This document shows positions 35,701 to 43,484 of a stretch of DNA of 61,699 nucleotides, piece after piece. Each line of letters begins with the position of its first letter. Position 1 is the first letter of the stretch. Location: the NCBI GenBank assembly GCA_038528235.1, contig JBCBEX010000014.1:1-61699 (forward strand), written 5' to 3'. This DNA is from JBCBEX01 sp038528235 (GTDB taxonomy: Bacteria; Bacteroidota; Rhodothermia; Rhodothermales; Rubricoccaceae). The notes under the pieces were generated by a model that ran no database searches, was not told the origin of the DNA, and saw only the letters and a program-made list of their open reading frames with translations. Made by a program: the position numbers and the translations under genes.

Positions 35701-37052
35701 CGCCCGGTCGCGGGATCCAGGCTCACCAGGCCTTCTTCGGTCCCCAACCACAGCGCGCCGGTGGCATCCCCCGTGATCGCCCACACCTGGCCATAGCCCA
35801 CGACCTCGCGCACCTGGGTCGAGGCGTCGGACCACACCACGATGCGCGGTGCGGCGGGATCGCTCAGGTTGTTCGTGCCGATCCAGACGGTGCCGTTCTG
35901 GTCCTCGAAGACCGACCGGATGCTTTGGTCGAGGGTGCGGACCGCTCCCTCGCGCTGCTCCGCAACCCGAGAGAACCGGGCTCGGCGGGCGTCGAATCGA
36001 CTCAGCCCATAGCCGCTCGATCCTGCCCACAGCACGCCCGTCCGGTCCCACAGCACCTTGGTGAGGCTCCCCGCGCGCACGCTCGTCGCATCGGTGGGGT
36101 CGGCGTGGTAGAACGTAAATGAGGCGGTCTCGGGATCGAAGCGCCCCAGGCCTACGGGCGTTGCGAGCCACAGGTGCCCGGCAGGCCCTTCGGCGATGTC
36201 GTCGATTTGCTCCCAGCCCGGATTCATAGGGAGATCGGGATAGTCGAAGGCGGTGACGCGCAGCCGTCCGGTCGCGGGGTCTACACTGCCATCGACCCGC
36301 ACCAGTTGGGCACCAAGACCAACACGCTGGCCTACCCACACGGTGCCGTCTCGCGCCTGAGCCAGGGCGCTGACAGGCGACTCGGTCAGCAGGTCGAAGC
36401 GCTCAGTGTCGTCGTCGTAGCGGTGTAGGCCCGCCGACGATCCCGCCCACAGAGTGCCTTGCTCGTCGCGGACGAGCGCCTTCACGAAGTTGATACGGAG
36501 GCTGTCCACGCCAGCCTGCTCGTTGACGACGCGCGTGAAGGCCACATTGGGGTCGTCGGCGTCGTCCTGGCGCAGGTGGAAGAGACCGCCGCCGAGCGTC
36601 GCGCCCCAGAGGCGCCCCTCGCCGTCGTCCACGAGCGCGGCGATGGGACTGGTAGGGCTGTGGGTGTAGTGGACGGCCTCGCCGGTGACTTGGTCTAGCC
36701 GGTTGAGGCCGCCGTCGCGTGTCCCGACCCAGAGGTGCCCATCGTCGCCTTCGAGCAACGCGGTGACGTGGCTGCTGGAGAGCGTGGCGGGATCGAACGG
36801 GTCGTGCTGGTGGACGACGAAGGCGTACCCGTCGAAGCGGTTGAGGCCGTCCTTCGTACCCACCCACACGAAGCCGCGCCGGTCCTGCAGCAGCGCGGCC
36901 ACAACGTTTTGCGACAGCCCGTCGTCGATAGTGAGGTGCCGGAAGAGCGGCGTGGAGCCTGGCGACTGCGCAGTGACACCCGACGCGGCCAGCCCCAGGG
37001 CCAGCCCCATCCAGCCTAGTAGCCTTCGTCCTCGATAGCGCAGCGATGTCAT
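32736..37052 (-). CDS. Hybrid two-component system sensor/regulator (propeller-Y_Y_Y-HK-receiver-AraC)
   Basis: 1438 residues, the size of Bacteroidota HTCS proteins. Signal/TM start (LLGWMGLALGLAASGVTAQ). Two seven-bladed Reg_prop propellers occupy about 30-750, with repeated GxLWxGT motifs (GFVWVGTKDGLNRFDGYAF, GHLWVGTRDGGLNRLD, GALWLGTEEGLVSLD). A Y_Y_Y domain follows (RTATYTNVPPGRYTFRVRG), then a TM helix (WWAYFLYGLAVAGTVAMVL). The kinase His lies in FANVSHEFRTPLTLTLGPL, with DDGPGIA and GTGIGLALARELAHLHHG. The receiver has VVEDHPEVRAF and LVLSDVMMPGTLDG. The C-terminal AraC HTH is LADAVGLSRSQLYRRLHALT and VAYAVGFKTVSHFSNAF. It typically senses a glycan breakdown product and activates a nearby utilisation locus, though no SusCD genes are in this window. 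Confidence 0.96.
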   Translation of the reverse strand: MTSLRYRGRRLLGWMGLALGLAASGVTAQSPGSTPLFRHLTIDDGLSQNVVAALLQDRRGFVWVGTKDGLNRFDGYAFVVHQHDPFDPATLSSSHVTALLEGDDGHLWVGTRDGGLNRLDQVTGEAVHYTHSPTSPIAALVDDGEGRLWGATLGGGLFHLRQDDADDPNVAFTRVVNEQAGVDSLRINFVKALVRDEQGTLWAGSSAGLHRYDDDTERFDLLTESPVSALAQARDGTVWVGQRVGLGAQLVRVDGSVDPATGRLRVTAFDYPDLPMNPGWEQIDDIAEGPAGHLWLATPVGLGRFDPETASFTFYHADPTDATSVRAGSLTKVLWDRTGVLWAGSSGYGLSRFDARRARFSRVAEQREGAVRTLDQSIRSVFEDQNGTVWIGTNNLSDPAAPRIVVWSDASTQVREVVGYGQVWAITGDATGALWLGTEEGLVSLDPATGRFRHYVDADGRHTWRPEASADLAGIEGNRVFDVHRSRSGHLWIVTARYLARLDEEDAGRFTTYVHTPQRDFSVNPLFPSLHEDAEGRFWLGTETGLVRLDPATGALRRYRTVPTDPTSLSSERIRWITPDPRTPEQVLWIGTDGGGLNRLDLATETFAHITTRDGLPNNVVYAVLPDEAGRLWLSTNRGLARYDPATGSVRTFDVHDGLQSNEFNAGAAFRADDGQLFFGGIHGINAFDPEQVTDNPHVPPVVLTELRVGGRPVALGDSMGVLQRALLATDELRLSHRQNAFAFTFAALDYSAPEKNRYAYRLDSFDDDWVQAGTARTATYTNVPPGRYTFRVRGTNNDGVWNEAGTALGVVVVPPWWRTWWAYFLYGLAVAGTVAMVLQYRRERIELRHRSEMERLEAEQLRELDRARSRFFANVSHEFRTPLTLTLGPLDDVRAGHYGTVPDAMDTQLSLARTNAGRVLTLINEILDVSRLEAGQVPLHAQAVDLGAFVSGLAAMIAPLAERRRLVLNVDVPSEPLVVYADPGLLEKMAMNLLSNALKFTPEGGHVWVEVRSDGTTASVAVRDDGPGIAPEALAHVFDRFYRASEAEHAVGTGIGLALARELAHLHHGTLDAESTVGQGSTFTLMLRLGHAHLPEGSVDLDAPLVGWDAEDPGDLPVVSIGDGAGSSTTPDQTSARAVLDEISGDGADGRKTVLVVEDHPEVRAFIRRHLERGTPSYRVLEAATGDAGLDKARRLLPDLVLSDVMMPGTLDGVALCRALKADPETDFLPVVLLTARAAPEDRIGGLKEQADDYLTKPFDPAELRARIANLIAGRQRLRERFLQEGMARVLGEQGDEAFDAATLSPSLPPALQPSVPEVTSADEALLTSVRETVEAHLADEDFGVRDLADAVGLSRSQLYRRLHALTGQSTSDVIRTIRLERGAQLLTAGVGTVSEVAYAVGFKTVSHFSNAFTAHHGCRPSAYPEALIPPTLSERA

Positions 37053-37551
37053 CCGGGCGGTCCACGTCCGCGTGGGTTGCCTAAGTATAGTGACGCGTCG
37101 ATGCGGGCGAGGCGAGTTCCGGGCTCCAGGTGCGGGGTAGGGCAGACGTGACGGCCCAGGTCGCGACAGGTCTGGGCCTGTGACGGCAAGCTGGCATCAT
37201 AGCGATGTAACGTGGGAGCGTCAGTCATCATCGTACAAGCAGTCATCATCGTTCAAAGCGTCCGCTCACGCGTACGGCGTTGCTCCCGCACCGATTACTC
37301 ATGGAAACATTCTGGCGAGGTAGGGTATCACGCGCTCATCGCACAAGCCGGGCGCGCGCGTCATACAGGGCAGAGGCGAGGCTTGGCACCGCTTTTGTGC
37401 TCGCGCACCACGCGCGCAACTCTGCTGGCGTCCCGACGCGTATCGTGGTTGAATCCACCGCGTCGATCGTTGTATCCTCTGCCAGCTTGCGCGGTCACCT
37501 GTCCCCCTGCGGGATCGTTCTTCCCACCAGCCCCATCTGGTTCGCCCGACT
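37053..37551. other. 499 bp intergenic region between divergent genes
   Basis: Divergent promoter space between the hybrid sensor and the TPR gene. It contains the tandem 18 bp repeat at 37222-37257 and somewhat lower GC than the genes. Open frames in the region have no coding-like composition and overlap on both strands. A TATCCTCT close to 37466 could be a -7-like element for the TPR gene, but support is weak. Confidence 0.6.
37222..37257 (+). repeat. Tandem 18 bp direct repeat upstream of the TPR gene
   Basis: CAGTCATCATCGTACAAG (37222-37239) is followed directly by CAGTCATCATCGTTCAAA (37240-37257), with two differences. It may be a regulator binding array or a slippage product. Confidence 0.75.
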
Positions 37552-38985
37552 ATGTTCGACTTCGAGTTTGGTGACTACGACGATCCCACCAGCGGCGACG
37601 CGCTGCGCCAGCTCATTGAGGCCTACGAAGAGGGCCGCCGCACTGGCAACGTCGGCTTCTACGACTCGGAGACGCTCGAGGACATCGCCACCTTCTACTT
37701 CGAGGAGGGCCGTCTGGAAGAGGCCCTGGAGGTGATCGACCGGCTGCTCGACGCGCAGCCCTACTCGTCCGACGCGTGGCTGCGCCGTGGCGTGCTGCTC
37801 AACCACCTCGAACGGCACACGGAGGCGCTCGACGCCTACGACCGCGCGCTCGCGCTCAACCCCGCCGACGCCGAGACGCTCATCAACCGCGGCATCACGC
37901 TCGACACGCTCGACCGGCTCGACGAGGCACTCGGCGCCTACTACGCCGTCCTCGACCTCGACCCTCTCAACGAGGACGCGCTCTTCAACCTCGGCATCGC
38001 TCTCGAAAAGAAGGGCGACTATGCGCAGGCCATCGGCGTCCTCGGCGAGTGCGCCGACCTCGCTCCCGACCACCCCGAGGTGTGGTACGAACTCGGCTAC
38101 TGCTACGACCAACTCGGCCGCTTCGACGACGCCATCGCGGCCTACGACAAGCAGATCGACCTGGAGCCCTACTCCGAGAACGCCTGGTATAACCGCGGCA
38201 TCGTGCTCAACCAGCTTGGCCGCTACGCCGACGCCGTCGAGTCCTATGAGTTCGCCCTCGCCATCCGCGACGAGTTCGCGAGCGCGTGGTACAACAAGGG
38301 CAACGCCCTGGCCAACCTCAGCCGCCCCAGCGAGGCCATCGAAGCTTACCTGAAGGTGCTCGCCTACGAGGACGGCGACGCGGCGACGTTCTACAACCTC
38401 GGCCTCGCCTACGAAGACCTCGGCGAACTCCCGACCGCCATCGACTACCTCCGCCGCTCGGTGCAGGTCGACCCGCTCTATGCCGACGCGTGGTACGGCC
38501 TCGGCTGCTGTCTCGACGCGGAGAACGCTCACGACGAGGCGCTGCTCTGCTTCGCGAAGGCGCTCGAACTGCGCCCCGAGGCCGGCGAGTTCTGGCAGGC
38601 CCGCGCCGACACGGAGTACAATGCTGGGCGCCTCACCGACTCGCTCCGCTCCTACGCTCGCGTGGTGCAGCTCGAACCGCACAACGCCGACGCCTGGCTC
38701 GACCTCGCCGACACGCAGTACGACGCCGGAGCCTACGCCGAGGCGCTTGCCTCCTACGACCGCGCGCTCACGCTCGACGCTCGCTCGGTGGACGCCCTGC
38801 TGCGCCGCGCCCACCTCCTGTTCACGCTCGACCGCCGCGCCGAGGCCATCGACTCGCTCCGCCGCGCGTTCGAGCTCGACCCCGCGAAGCGCGAAGAGGT
38901 GCGCCGCGCCTATCCAGAGCTCGCGTCGGACAGCCAGAGCCGCCACCTCTTCGGTCCGCTGGAGGGCGGTAAGCCCCGTAGCTAG
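37552..38985 (+). CDS. Cytoplasmic TPR-repeat protein
   Basis: 477 residues built almost wholly of about twelve tetratricopeptide repeats, regularly spaced by 34 residues. Examples: AWLRRGVLLNHLERHTEALD, TLINRGITLDTLDRLDEALG, VWYELGYCYDQLGRFDDAIA, AWYNRGIVLNQLGRYADAVE and AWYNKGNALANLSRPSEAIE. The acidic N-terminus (MFDFEFGDYDD) lacks a signal peptide. Such proteins scaffold other proteins; close relatives are widely conserved in Bacteroidota. It is alone on its transcript, with a strong terminator behind it. The partner is unknown. Confidence 0.92.
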   Translation: MFDFEFGDYDDPTSGDALRQLIEAYEEGRRTGNVGFYDSETLEDIATFYFEEGRLEEALEVIDRLLDAQPYSSDAWLRRGVLLNHLERHTEALDAYDRALALNPADAETLINRGITLDTLDRLDEALGAYYAVLDLDPLNEDALFNLGIALEKKGDYAQAIGVLGECADLAPDHPEVWYELGYCYDQLGRFDDAIAAYDKQIDLEPYSENAWYNRGIVLNQLGRYADAVESYEFALAIRDEFASAWYNKGNALANLSRPSEAIEAYLKVLAYEDGDAATFYNLGLAYEDLGELPTAIDYLRRSVQVDPLYADAWYGLGCCLDAENAHDEALLCFAKALELRPEAGEFWQARADTEYNAGRLTDSLRSYARVVQLEPHNADAWLDLADTQYDAGAYAEALASYDRALTLDARSVDALLRRAHLLFTLDRRAEAIDSLRRAFELDPAKREEVRRAYPELASDSQSRHLFGPLEGGKPRS

Positions 38986-39011
38986 ATCTGCCAACCGCTG
39001 GCCCACTACCA

Positions 39012-39043
39012 AGCCGCCTGGCACTGCGCCGGGTGGCTTTTTT
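39012..39043 (+). terminator. Rho-independent terminator after the TPR gene
   Basis: AGCCGCCTGGC (39012-39022) pairs with GCCGGGTGGCT (39028-39038), 11 bp with two G-T pairs, followed by a run of six T. It sits between the TPR gene and the convergent argF' stop. Confidence 0.9.
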
Positions 39044-39048
39044 GTGGG

Positions 39049-40110
39049 CTATGCGACTCGGTCGGGCTCGTTCAGCCCCCAGATCCATTCCAGGATGGCC
39101 TTCTGGGCGTGCAGGCGGAACTCAGCTTGCAGCAGGTGCCGTGCCTGCGGGCCGTCGAGGACCGCGCCGTCCACTACTACCCCGCGCCGAACGGGCAGGC
39201 AGTGCATGAAGATGCTGTCGTCGGTGCGCTGCATGCGGTCGGTGGTGAGCATCCAGTCGGCATGCTGGGCGCGGAGAGTGGCCTCTTCGTCCGGGGCCTC
39301 GTAGACCGCGTCGCCGTGCCACGCTTTGGCGTAGACGACGTGCGCGCCGCCGTCGGCCCCGAGTGCCGCGTCGAGGTCGTCCGTCTCGGCAACGGAGCCG
39401 CCTGTGGCTACGGCTGTAGCGTGGGCCGCGTCGAGGATGTCCGCGTCGAGGCCGAAGCCGTCGGGGCGAGCAATGGTGACGTGCATCCCGAGGCGCGCGG
39501 CCATGAGCAGCGCCGAGTTGGGCACGGCGCGCGGGAGCGGCTTCGGGTGCGGCGCCCACGCGAGCACGAAGCGATGGCCACGCGGGAGGGCAGCACGTTC
39601 GGCAAAGTGAGTACGGATCGTCGCCGCGTCGCCAAGCTCCTGGCACGGGTGCCACCGCGCCGATTCCAGGTTTACGACGGGCACCGTCGCGACTTCAGCG
39701 ATGCGGTGGAAGAGCGTGTCGGCGTGGTCGGCCTCACGGTCCGAGAGCGTGGCGAAGACCCGCACGCCGAGCGCGTCCACGTAGCGGCTGAGCACGCCGA
39801 TGGCCTCGCGGATGTGCTCGGCGGCGTCGCGGTCCATCGTGATGGGCTGGCCGTCGGGGCCGTGGTCCCGCCACTCGAAGCCCCAGACGCCCTGGCCGGG
39901 GTTGAGCGTGACCGCGTGCGCCCCCAGGTGCGCCGCGGCGAGGTCCATCGAGGTGCGCGTGCGCAGCGACGAGGCGAAGAACAGCAGCCCGAGCGCCTTG
40001 CCCTGCGCGGTCTGCGACCAGCGGCGTTGCTCATGATGGACGAGTGCGCGGTCTAGGCAGCGCGCCCAGGCGTCAGGCGGAGCGTCGAGCCAGGAAGTGA
40101 GCGAGGACAT
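39049..40110 (-). CDS. argF': N-acyl-L-ornithine carbamoyltransferase (acetyl/succinyl type)
   Basis: 353 residues. A carbamoyltransferase with the carbamoyl-phosphate loop FFASSLRTRTSMDLAAAHLG, a second-domain HPCQELGD, and the family block LAWAPHPKPLPRAVPNSALL that distinguishes N-acetyl/N-succinyl-ornithine transferases from ordinary OTC. The C-terminal MHCLPVRRGVVVDGAVLD and RLHAQKAIL carry the HCLP loop and a lysine matching the carboxylated lysine of AOTCase. It makes N-acyl-citrulline from N-acylornithine in arginine biosynthesis, as in Bacteroides and Xanthomonas. Which acyl group is used is not settled here. No other arg genes are nearby. Confidence 0.88.
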   Translation of the reverse strand: MSSLTSWLDAPPDAWARCLDRALVHHEQRRWSQTAQGKALGLLFFASSLRTRTSMDLAAAHLGAHAVTLNPGQGVWGFEWRDHGPDGQPITMDRDAAEHIREAIGVLSRYVDALGVRVFATLSDREADHADTLFHRIAEVATVPVVNLESARWHPCQELGDAATIRTHFAERAALPRGHRFVLAWAPHPKPLPRAVPNSALLMAARLGMHVTIARPDGFGLDADILDAAHATAVATGGSVAETDDLDAALGADGGAHVVYAKAWHGDAVYEAPDEEATLRAQHADWMLTTDRMQRTDDSIFMHCLPVRRGVVVDGAVLDGPQARHLLQAEFRLHAQKAILEWIWGLNEPDRVA

Positions 40111-40321
40111 GGGAGAGGCGGGTGCGTGGCAAAGCCGGAAGGTAGCAAGCCGCCCCTGCTTTCGTGGCTTGGTGTCCTCGGTTGTCTACGGGCGTGGGTG
40201 GGTACCTAGGTCGAGACGCGCCAGAGCACTAGATGCGCCCGCAGTGCACGCCGAGGTAAGCTGCACGCCAGGGCAAACCAGGCTGTCCCGGAAGAAGAGC
40301 CGCGAGGTCGGCGCGTGCCCG

Positions 40322-40867
40322 CTAGAGATCGTCAGGCAGTCCAGCGCTGCCGAGCTCGGCCTGGAGGTGCCGCTTGGCATACTCCCAGAGGCCACGAACG
40401 CGGTGAAAGGTGCAGCCTTTCATGTCGGCGATCTCCTCAAACGTGTGCCCGACGAAATACTTCAGCTGCACCACCTCAACGGCCTCGTGGGTGCGCGTGT
40501 CGCCGTTGCGCTCCATACGTGCTAGGGCTTCGTCAAGGGCAAGGAAGCGCTCCGGGCGCATCGCAGCAGGCATGGTGCCCCCTGTCAGGAGGCGGAGCGG
40601 TCGCTGCCCACCGCCGCGCTTGGCAGCCTGCCGCCGCCGCAGTTCGTCCACGACGAAGGTCCGCATGACGCGGGCGCACAGGGCGCGCAGTGAGTATTCA
40701 GAGTAGTCTTCCAGGTCGTAGTCGGCAAGGCGCAAGTAGGCTTCGTGGACGAGGGCCGTGGTGTTGTAGGTGTCGAAGTCGCGGACGCGCCGGCGCTGCC
40801 GGTGTGCGACCTGACGGATCGCTTCGTAGGCGGCTGCGAAGGGATCCGGTTTCGGGGCGAGGCTCAT
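40322..40867 (-). CDS. ECF-family sigma factor (kinase-linked, cassette 1)
   Basis: 181 residues from the ATG at 40867, preferred because it overlaps the kinase stop as ATGA; an in-frame ATG lies four codons upstream. Region 2: TALVHEAYLRLADYDLEDYS and RALCARVMRTFVVDELRRRQ, then AAKRGGG. Region 4: VVQLKYFVGHTFEEIADMKG and FHRVRGLWEYAKRHLQAEL. The LVHEAYLRL and AKRGG elements are typical of the ECF subgroup accompanying Ser/Thr kinases (as in Planctomycetes and Rhodothermia). No anti-sigma gene is present; the upstream coupled kinase probably controls activity. Confidence 0.9.
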   Translation of the reverse strand: MSLAPKPDPFAAAYEAIRQVAHRQRRRVRDFDTYNTTALVHEAYLRLADYDLEDYSEYSLRALCARVMRTFVVDELRRRQAAKRGGGQRPLRLLTGGTMPAAMRPERFLALDEALARMERNGDTRTHEAVEVVQLKYFVGHTFEEIADMKGCTFHRVRGLWEYAKRHLQAELGSAGLPDDL

Positions 40868-43329
40868 GCCCTTGTCCAAGACTGTTCCCGAATGAGTTCC
40901 GAAGCCCGTTGAACTTCGGGATGCGCCGAGCCGAGCCGTCCCGCTAAAACGTCATGTCCGAGGCGCGTCAATCTCAGCGCTGCTTCCGTGTCGCCTTGTA
41001 GCGCCTTCACGTGAGCCTGCTCAATGTAGATCCGGCCTACGTTGGGATGCTCCTCACCCAGCGCAGCGGTGGTGATCGCCAGGGCCTCGTCCAACTGTTT
41101 GGTTGCAGCGTCCAGGTCCCCCACGTAGCGAGCTAGCGTGCCGAGATACCGCTTCGTCAATCCGATGCTGCTGTGTCCTGCTTCGAACGCAGCCTCCCGG
41201 ATCGCTAGCGCCTCGTACAAGTCTCTTGAAGCCGCTTCGAGGCGGCCGGTCTCCGAGAACAGTCGCCCTCGGTGTGTGAGCATCGTGGCCGTGAGTGGGT
41301 GAGACCGGACTCCTTGCCGCTCCATAATCGAGATGGCTTCGTCCAGATTCGCTTCGGCGGCTTGAACCTCTCCGAGTCGGAGCTGGGCAAAACCGAGATT
41401 GTCAAGCGTGAGAGCTGTCTGAGGGTGGTCGTCCCCGTAGTGCTGCCTCCGAAGCACGAGCGCGCGGTCATAGTGGGGCACCGCCTCAGCAAGGCGTCCG
41501 AGTGCGCTGTAGGTGGCCCCAATGTTGTTCAGCGGCGTGGCGAGCGCCACATGTCCCTCGCCGAACTCCCGCGTGCGGTGTTCGAGGGCAGCATACATAC
41601 CTGGCAGTGCCTCCTCGAACAGCCCCGCCTTGTAGAGCAGGTTTGTCAGGTTGCTACGCGTACTCGTCACTTCGTAGTGGTCGGGGCCGAAGACCTGGAT
41701 CTTCATCGCAAGGGCGTCCTCGTAGAGTGCACGGGCCTCATCAAACTGCTCTAACTGATCGTAGGTACGAGCGAAGTGGTGGAGTGCCATGGCTAGATCC
41801 CGGTGGCCTTCCGGAAAGGCGCGGCGCAGCCCAGCTACGCTCTCTCGCAGGACATTTTGTGCTTCTTTGAACCGTCCTTGCTCGAAGAGCAGCTCACCAT
41901 AGCTCATTTGCGCGCGCGCATGGTGATAGCTGCCTGTTCCGCTCAAGGCCTCATCGATCCGGACGGCCTCGACCAGCAGTGGCTCTGCCTCCTCATAGTT
42001 CCCCATGATGGTGTAGAGCTGCCCAACAACATCAAGAATAGAGGCTTTCTCCGGCGTATCGACCTCGAACTCTGTGAGTGCGCGTTCGCCGAGTTGTCCG
42101 ACGAGATCGCGCGCAGAGAGCGTGTCCGCCCCAGGATTGTTTGTCGGACTGGACAGTGCGAGCGATTGGGCGAAGAAGAGGGTCACGTTTTCGGACCGCG
42201 TCTGGGCAAACTCCGCAGCATCGCGCTCTGCGCGGAGCTGCCACGTGTACACGCCCACTACTGCGATGAGCACCAGGGTCGCTAGCACGGCGGCGCTGAC
42301 GGCCGAGCGGTGCCGCGCGACGAAGCGGCCGACTCGGTAGCCTGCTCTAGCGGGCCTCGCCTGGACAGGGAGGCGACCGAGGAAGCGCTGGAGGTCGTCG
42401 GCAAGGGCCTGCGCAGAGGGGTAGCGGTGTGCAGGCTCGTCCTGAAGAGCGCGCGTCACGATGGCGCCTAGGTCCCCGTCTAGCCTTTCTGTAGCCACCT
42501 CGGGACGATGGCCCGTCAGCAACTCGTGGAGGACGACGCCGAGCGCGTACACGTCGGTGGCCGTCGTAATGCCCTCGCCACGCGCTTGCTCAGGAGCGGC
42601 GTAGGCCGGTGTCATCGCGCCTAGCTCCGCGCGCGTGCCCTCTTCTGGGTCGGCGAGTACGGCTGCGATCCCGAAGTCGAGCAGCTTCACGATGGGCCGT
42701 CCCGCACCGTCTTCGCGGACTAGGATGTTGGACGGCTTGATGTCACGGTGGACGACGAGGCGCTGGTGAGCGAAGGCAACGGCCTCGCAGACCTGGCAGA
42801 AGAGGGCAACCCGATCGCGTTCGGCGAGGCGCCGGGCCGCACACCAGTCGGTGATGGGCTGCCCCTCCACCAGTTCCATGGCGAAGTAGGGCACGCCGTC
42901 TGGTGTCTCGCCCCCGCCATAGACGTGGGCGATGTGCGGGTGGTCGAAGCTACCGACGAGGTCGCGCTCGGCACGGAAGCGCTGGAGTTGGGCAGGGGTG
43001 GCGTAGGTGCCAAGCGCGACGACCTTCAGCGCTACGTCTCGTCCGAGCGGCTCCTGGACGGCGCGGTAGACCTGTCCCATGCCACCTTCGCCAATTTGCT
43101 CCGCGACAACAAAGCTCCCGAGCTGCGTGCCTGGCTCAATCGGGTCGAGGTGCAGCGCGGGCATGGGCAGAAGGACGTCGCCGGTGGGCACTGGAGCATC
43201 GAAGAGCGCGCGCAGTGACGCTGTGAGGTCTGGACGATGCTCGGCAAGATGCCGTATGAACGCCTCCCGAGCCTCAGGGTCGAGAGACGCCGCGGCCTCA
43301 TAGAGATCGACGAGGGTGAGGTCGTGCAT
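40864..43329 (-). CDS. Membrane Ser/Thr protein kinase with TPR domain (cassette 1)
   Basis: 821 residues. The cytoplasmic kinase (about 68-330) has glycine loop IGEGGMGQVYRAVQEP, VALKVV lysine, catalytic loop VVHRDIKPSNILV, LLDFGIAAVL and YAAPEQA, all intact. A single TM (VSAAVLATLVLIAVVGVYTW, about 350-370) is followed by an extracytoplasmic region of about nine kinesin-light-chain-like TPRs (AYDQL-type: ARTYDQLEQFDEARALYEDA, NNIGATYSALGRLAEAVPHY, TLDNLGFAQLRLGEVQAAEA). The TPR half is slightly lower in GC than the kinase half. It is probably a receptor kinase that phosphorylates the sigma factor encoded directly downstream with a 4 bp overlap. It is divergent from the DUF11/T9SS gene. Confidence 0.93.
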   Translation of the reverse strand: MHDLTLVDLYEAAASLDPEAREAFIRHLAEHRPDLTASLRALFDAPVPTGDVLLPMPALHLDPIEPGTQLGSFVVAEQIGEGGMGQVYRAVQEPLGRDVALKVVALGTYATPAQLQRFRAERDLVGSFDHPHIAHVYGGGETPDGVPYFAMELVEGQPITDWCAARRLAERDRVALFCQVCEAVAFAHQRLVVHRDIKPSNILVREDGAGRPIVKLLDFGIAAVLADPEEGTRAELGAMTPAYAAPEQARGEGITTATDVYALGVVLHELLTGHRPEVATERLDGDLGAIVTRALQDEPAHRYPSAQALADDLQRFLGRLPVQARPARAGYRVGRFVARHRSAVSAAVLATLVLIAVVGVYTWQLRAERDAAEFAQTRSENVTLFFAQSLALSSPTNNPGADTLSARDLVGQLGERALTEFEVDTPEKASILDVVGQLYTIMGNYEEAEPLLVEAVRIDEALSGTGSYHHARAQMSYGELLFEQGRFKEAQNVLRESVAGLRRAFPEGHRDLAMALHHFARTYDQLEQFDEARALYEDALAMKIQVFGPDHYEVTSTRSNLTNLLYKAGLFEEALPGMYAALEHRTREFGEGHVALATPLNNIGATYSALGRLAEAVPHYDRALVLRRQHYGDDHPQTALTLDNLGFAQLRLGEVQAAEANLDEAISIMERQGVRSHPLTATMLTHRGRLFSETGRLEAASRDLYEALAIREAAFEAGHSSIGLTKRYLGTLARYVGDLDAATKQLDEALAITTAALGEEHPNVGRIYIEQAHVKALQGDTEAALRLTRLGHDVLAGRLGSAHPEVQRASELIREQSWTRA

Positions 43330-43484
43330 GGAAGAAAGTTGAGTCGCGGGCCGCAGTTATCGCCAAGAAATCCGTCTTGACTTGTGAGGCCCCGGTGATT
43401 GCAGATCTGCGAGGCGCCTGTGCCTCGCGCTCTCGTGCCCCGCTTGCGGCCAAAACATAGGCCCTCACCCTAAACATTTCCTAT
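43330..43484. promoter_or_regulatory. Divergent regulatory region with two adjoining palindromes
   Basis: 155 bp between the kinase start (minus) and the T9SS protein start (plus), turning AT-rich on the right. It contains the perfect palindrome GCAGATCTGC (43401-43410) overlapping the hairpin GCGAGGC (43409-43415), loop GCCTGT, GCCTCGC (43422-43428). These are candidate operator sites for common control of cassette 1 and the surface protein. The transcription start is unknown. Confidence 0.5.

Noticed and set aside
37212..37574. Open frame of about 120 codons in the intergenic region before the TPR gene
   Set aside because: No signal, no repeats of a known family, atypical codon use, and it runs into the start of the real TPR gene in another frame.
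40111..40321. Gene or regulatory RNA between argF' and the sigma factor
   Set aside because: No coding-like frame and no stable hairpin with a T run was found in these 211 bp.
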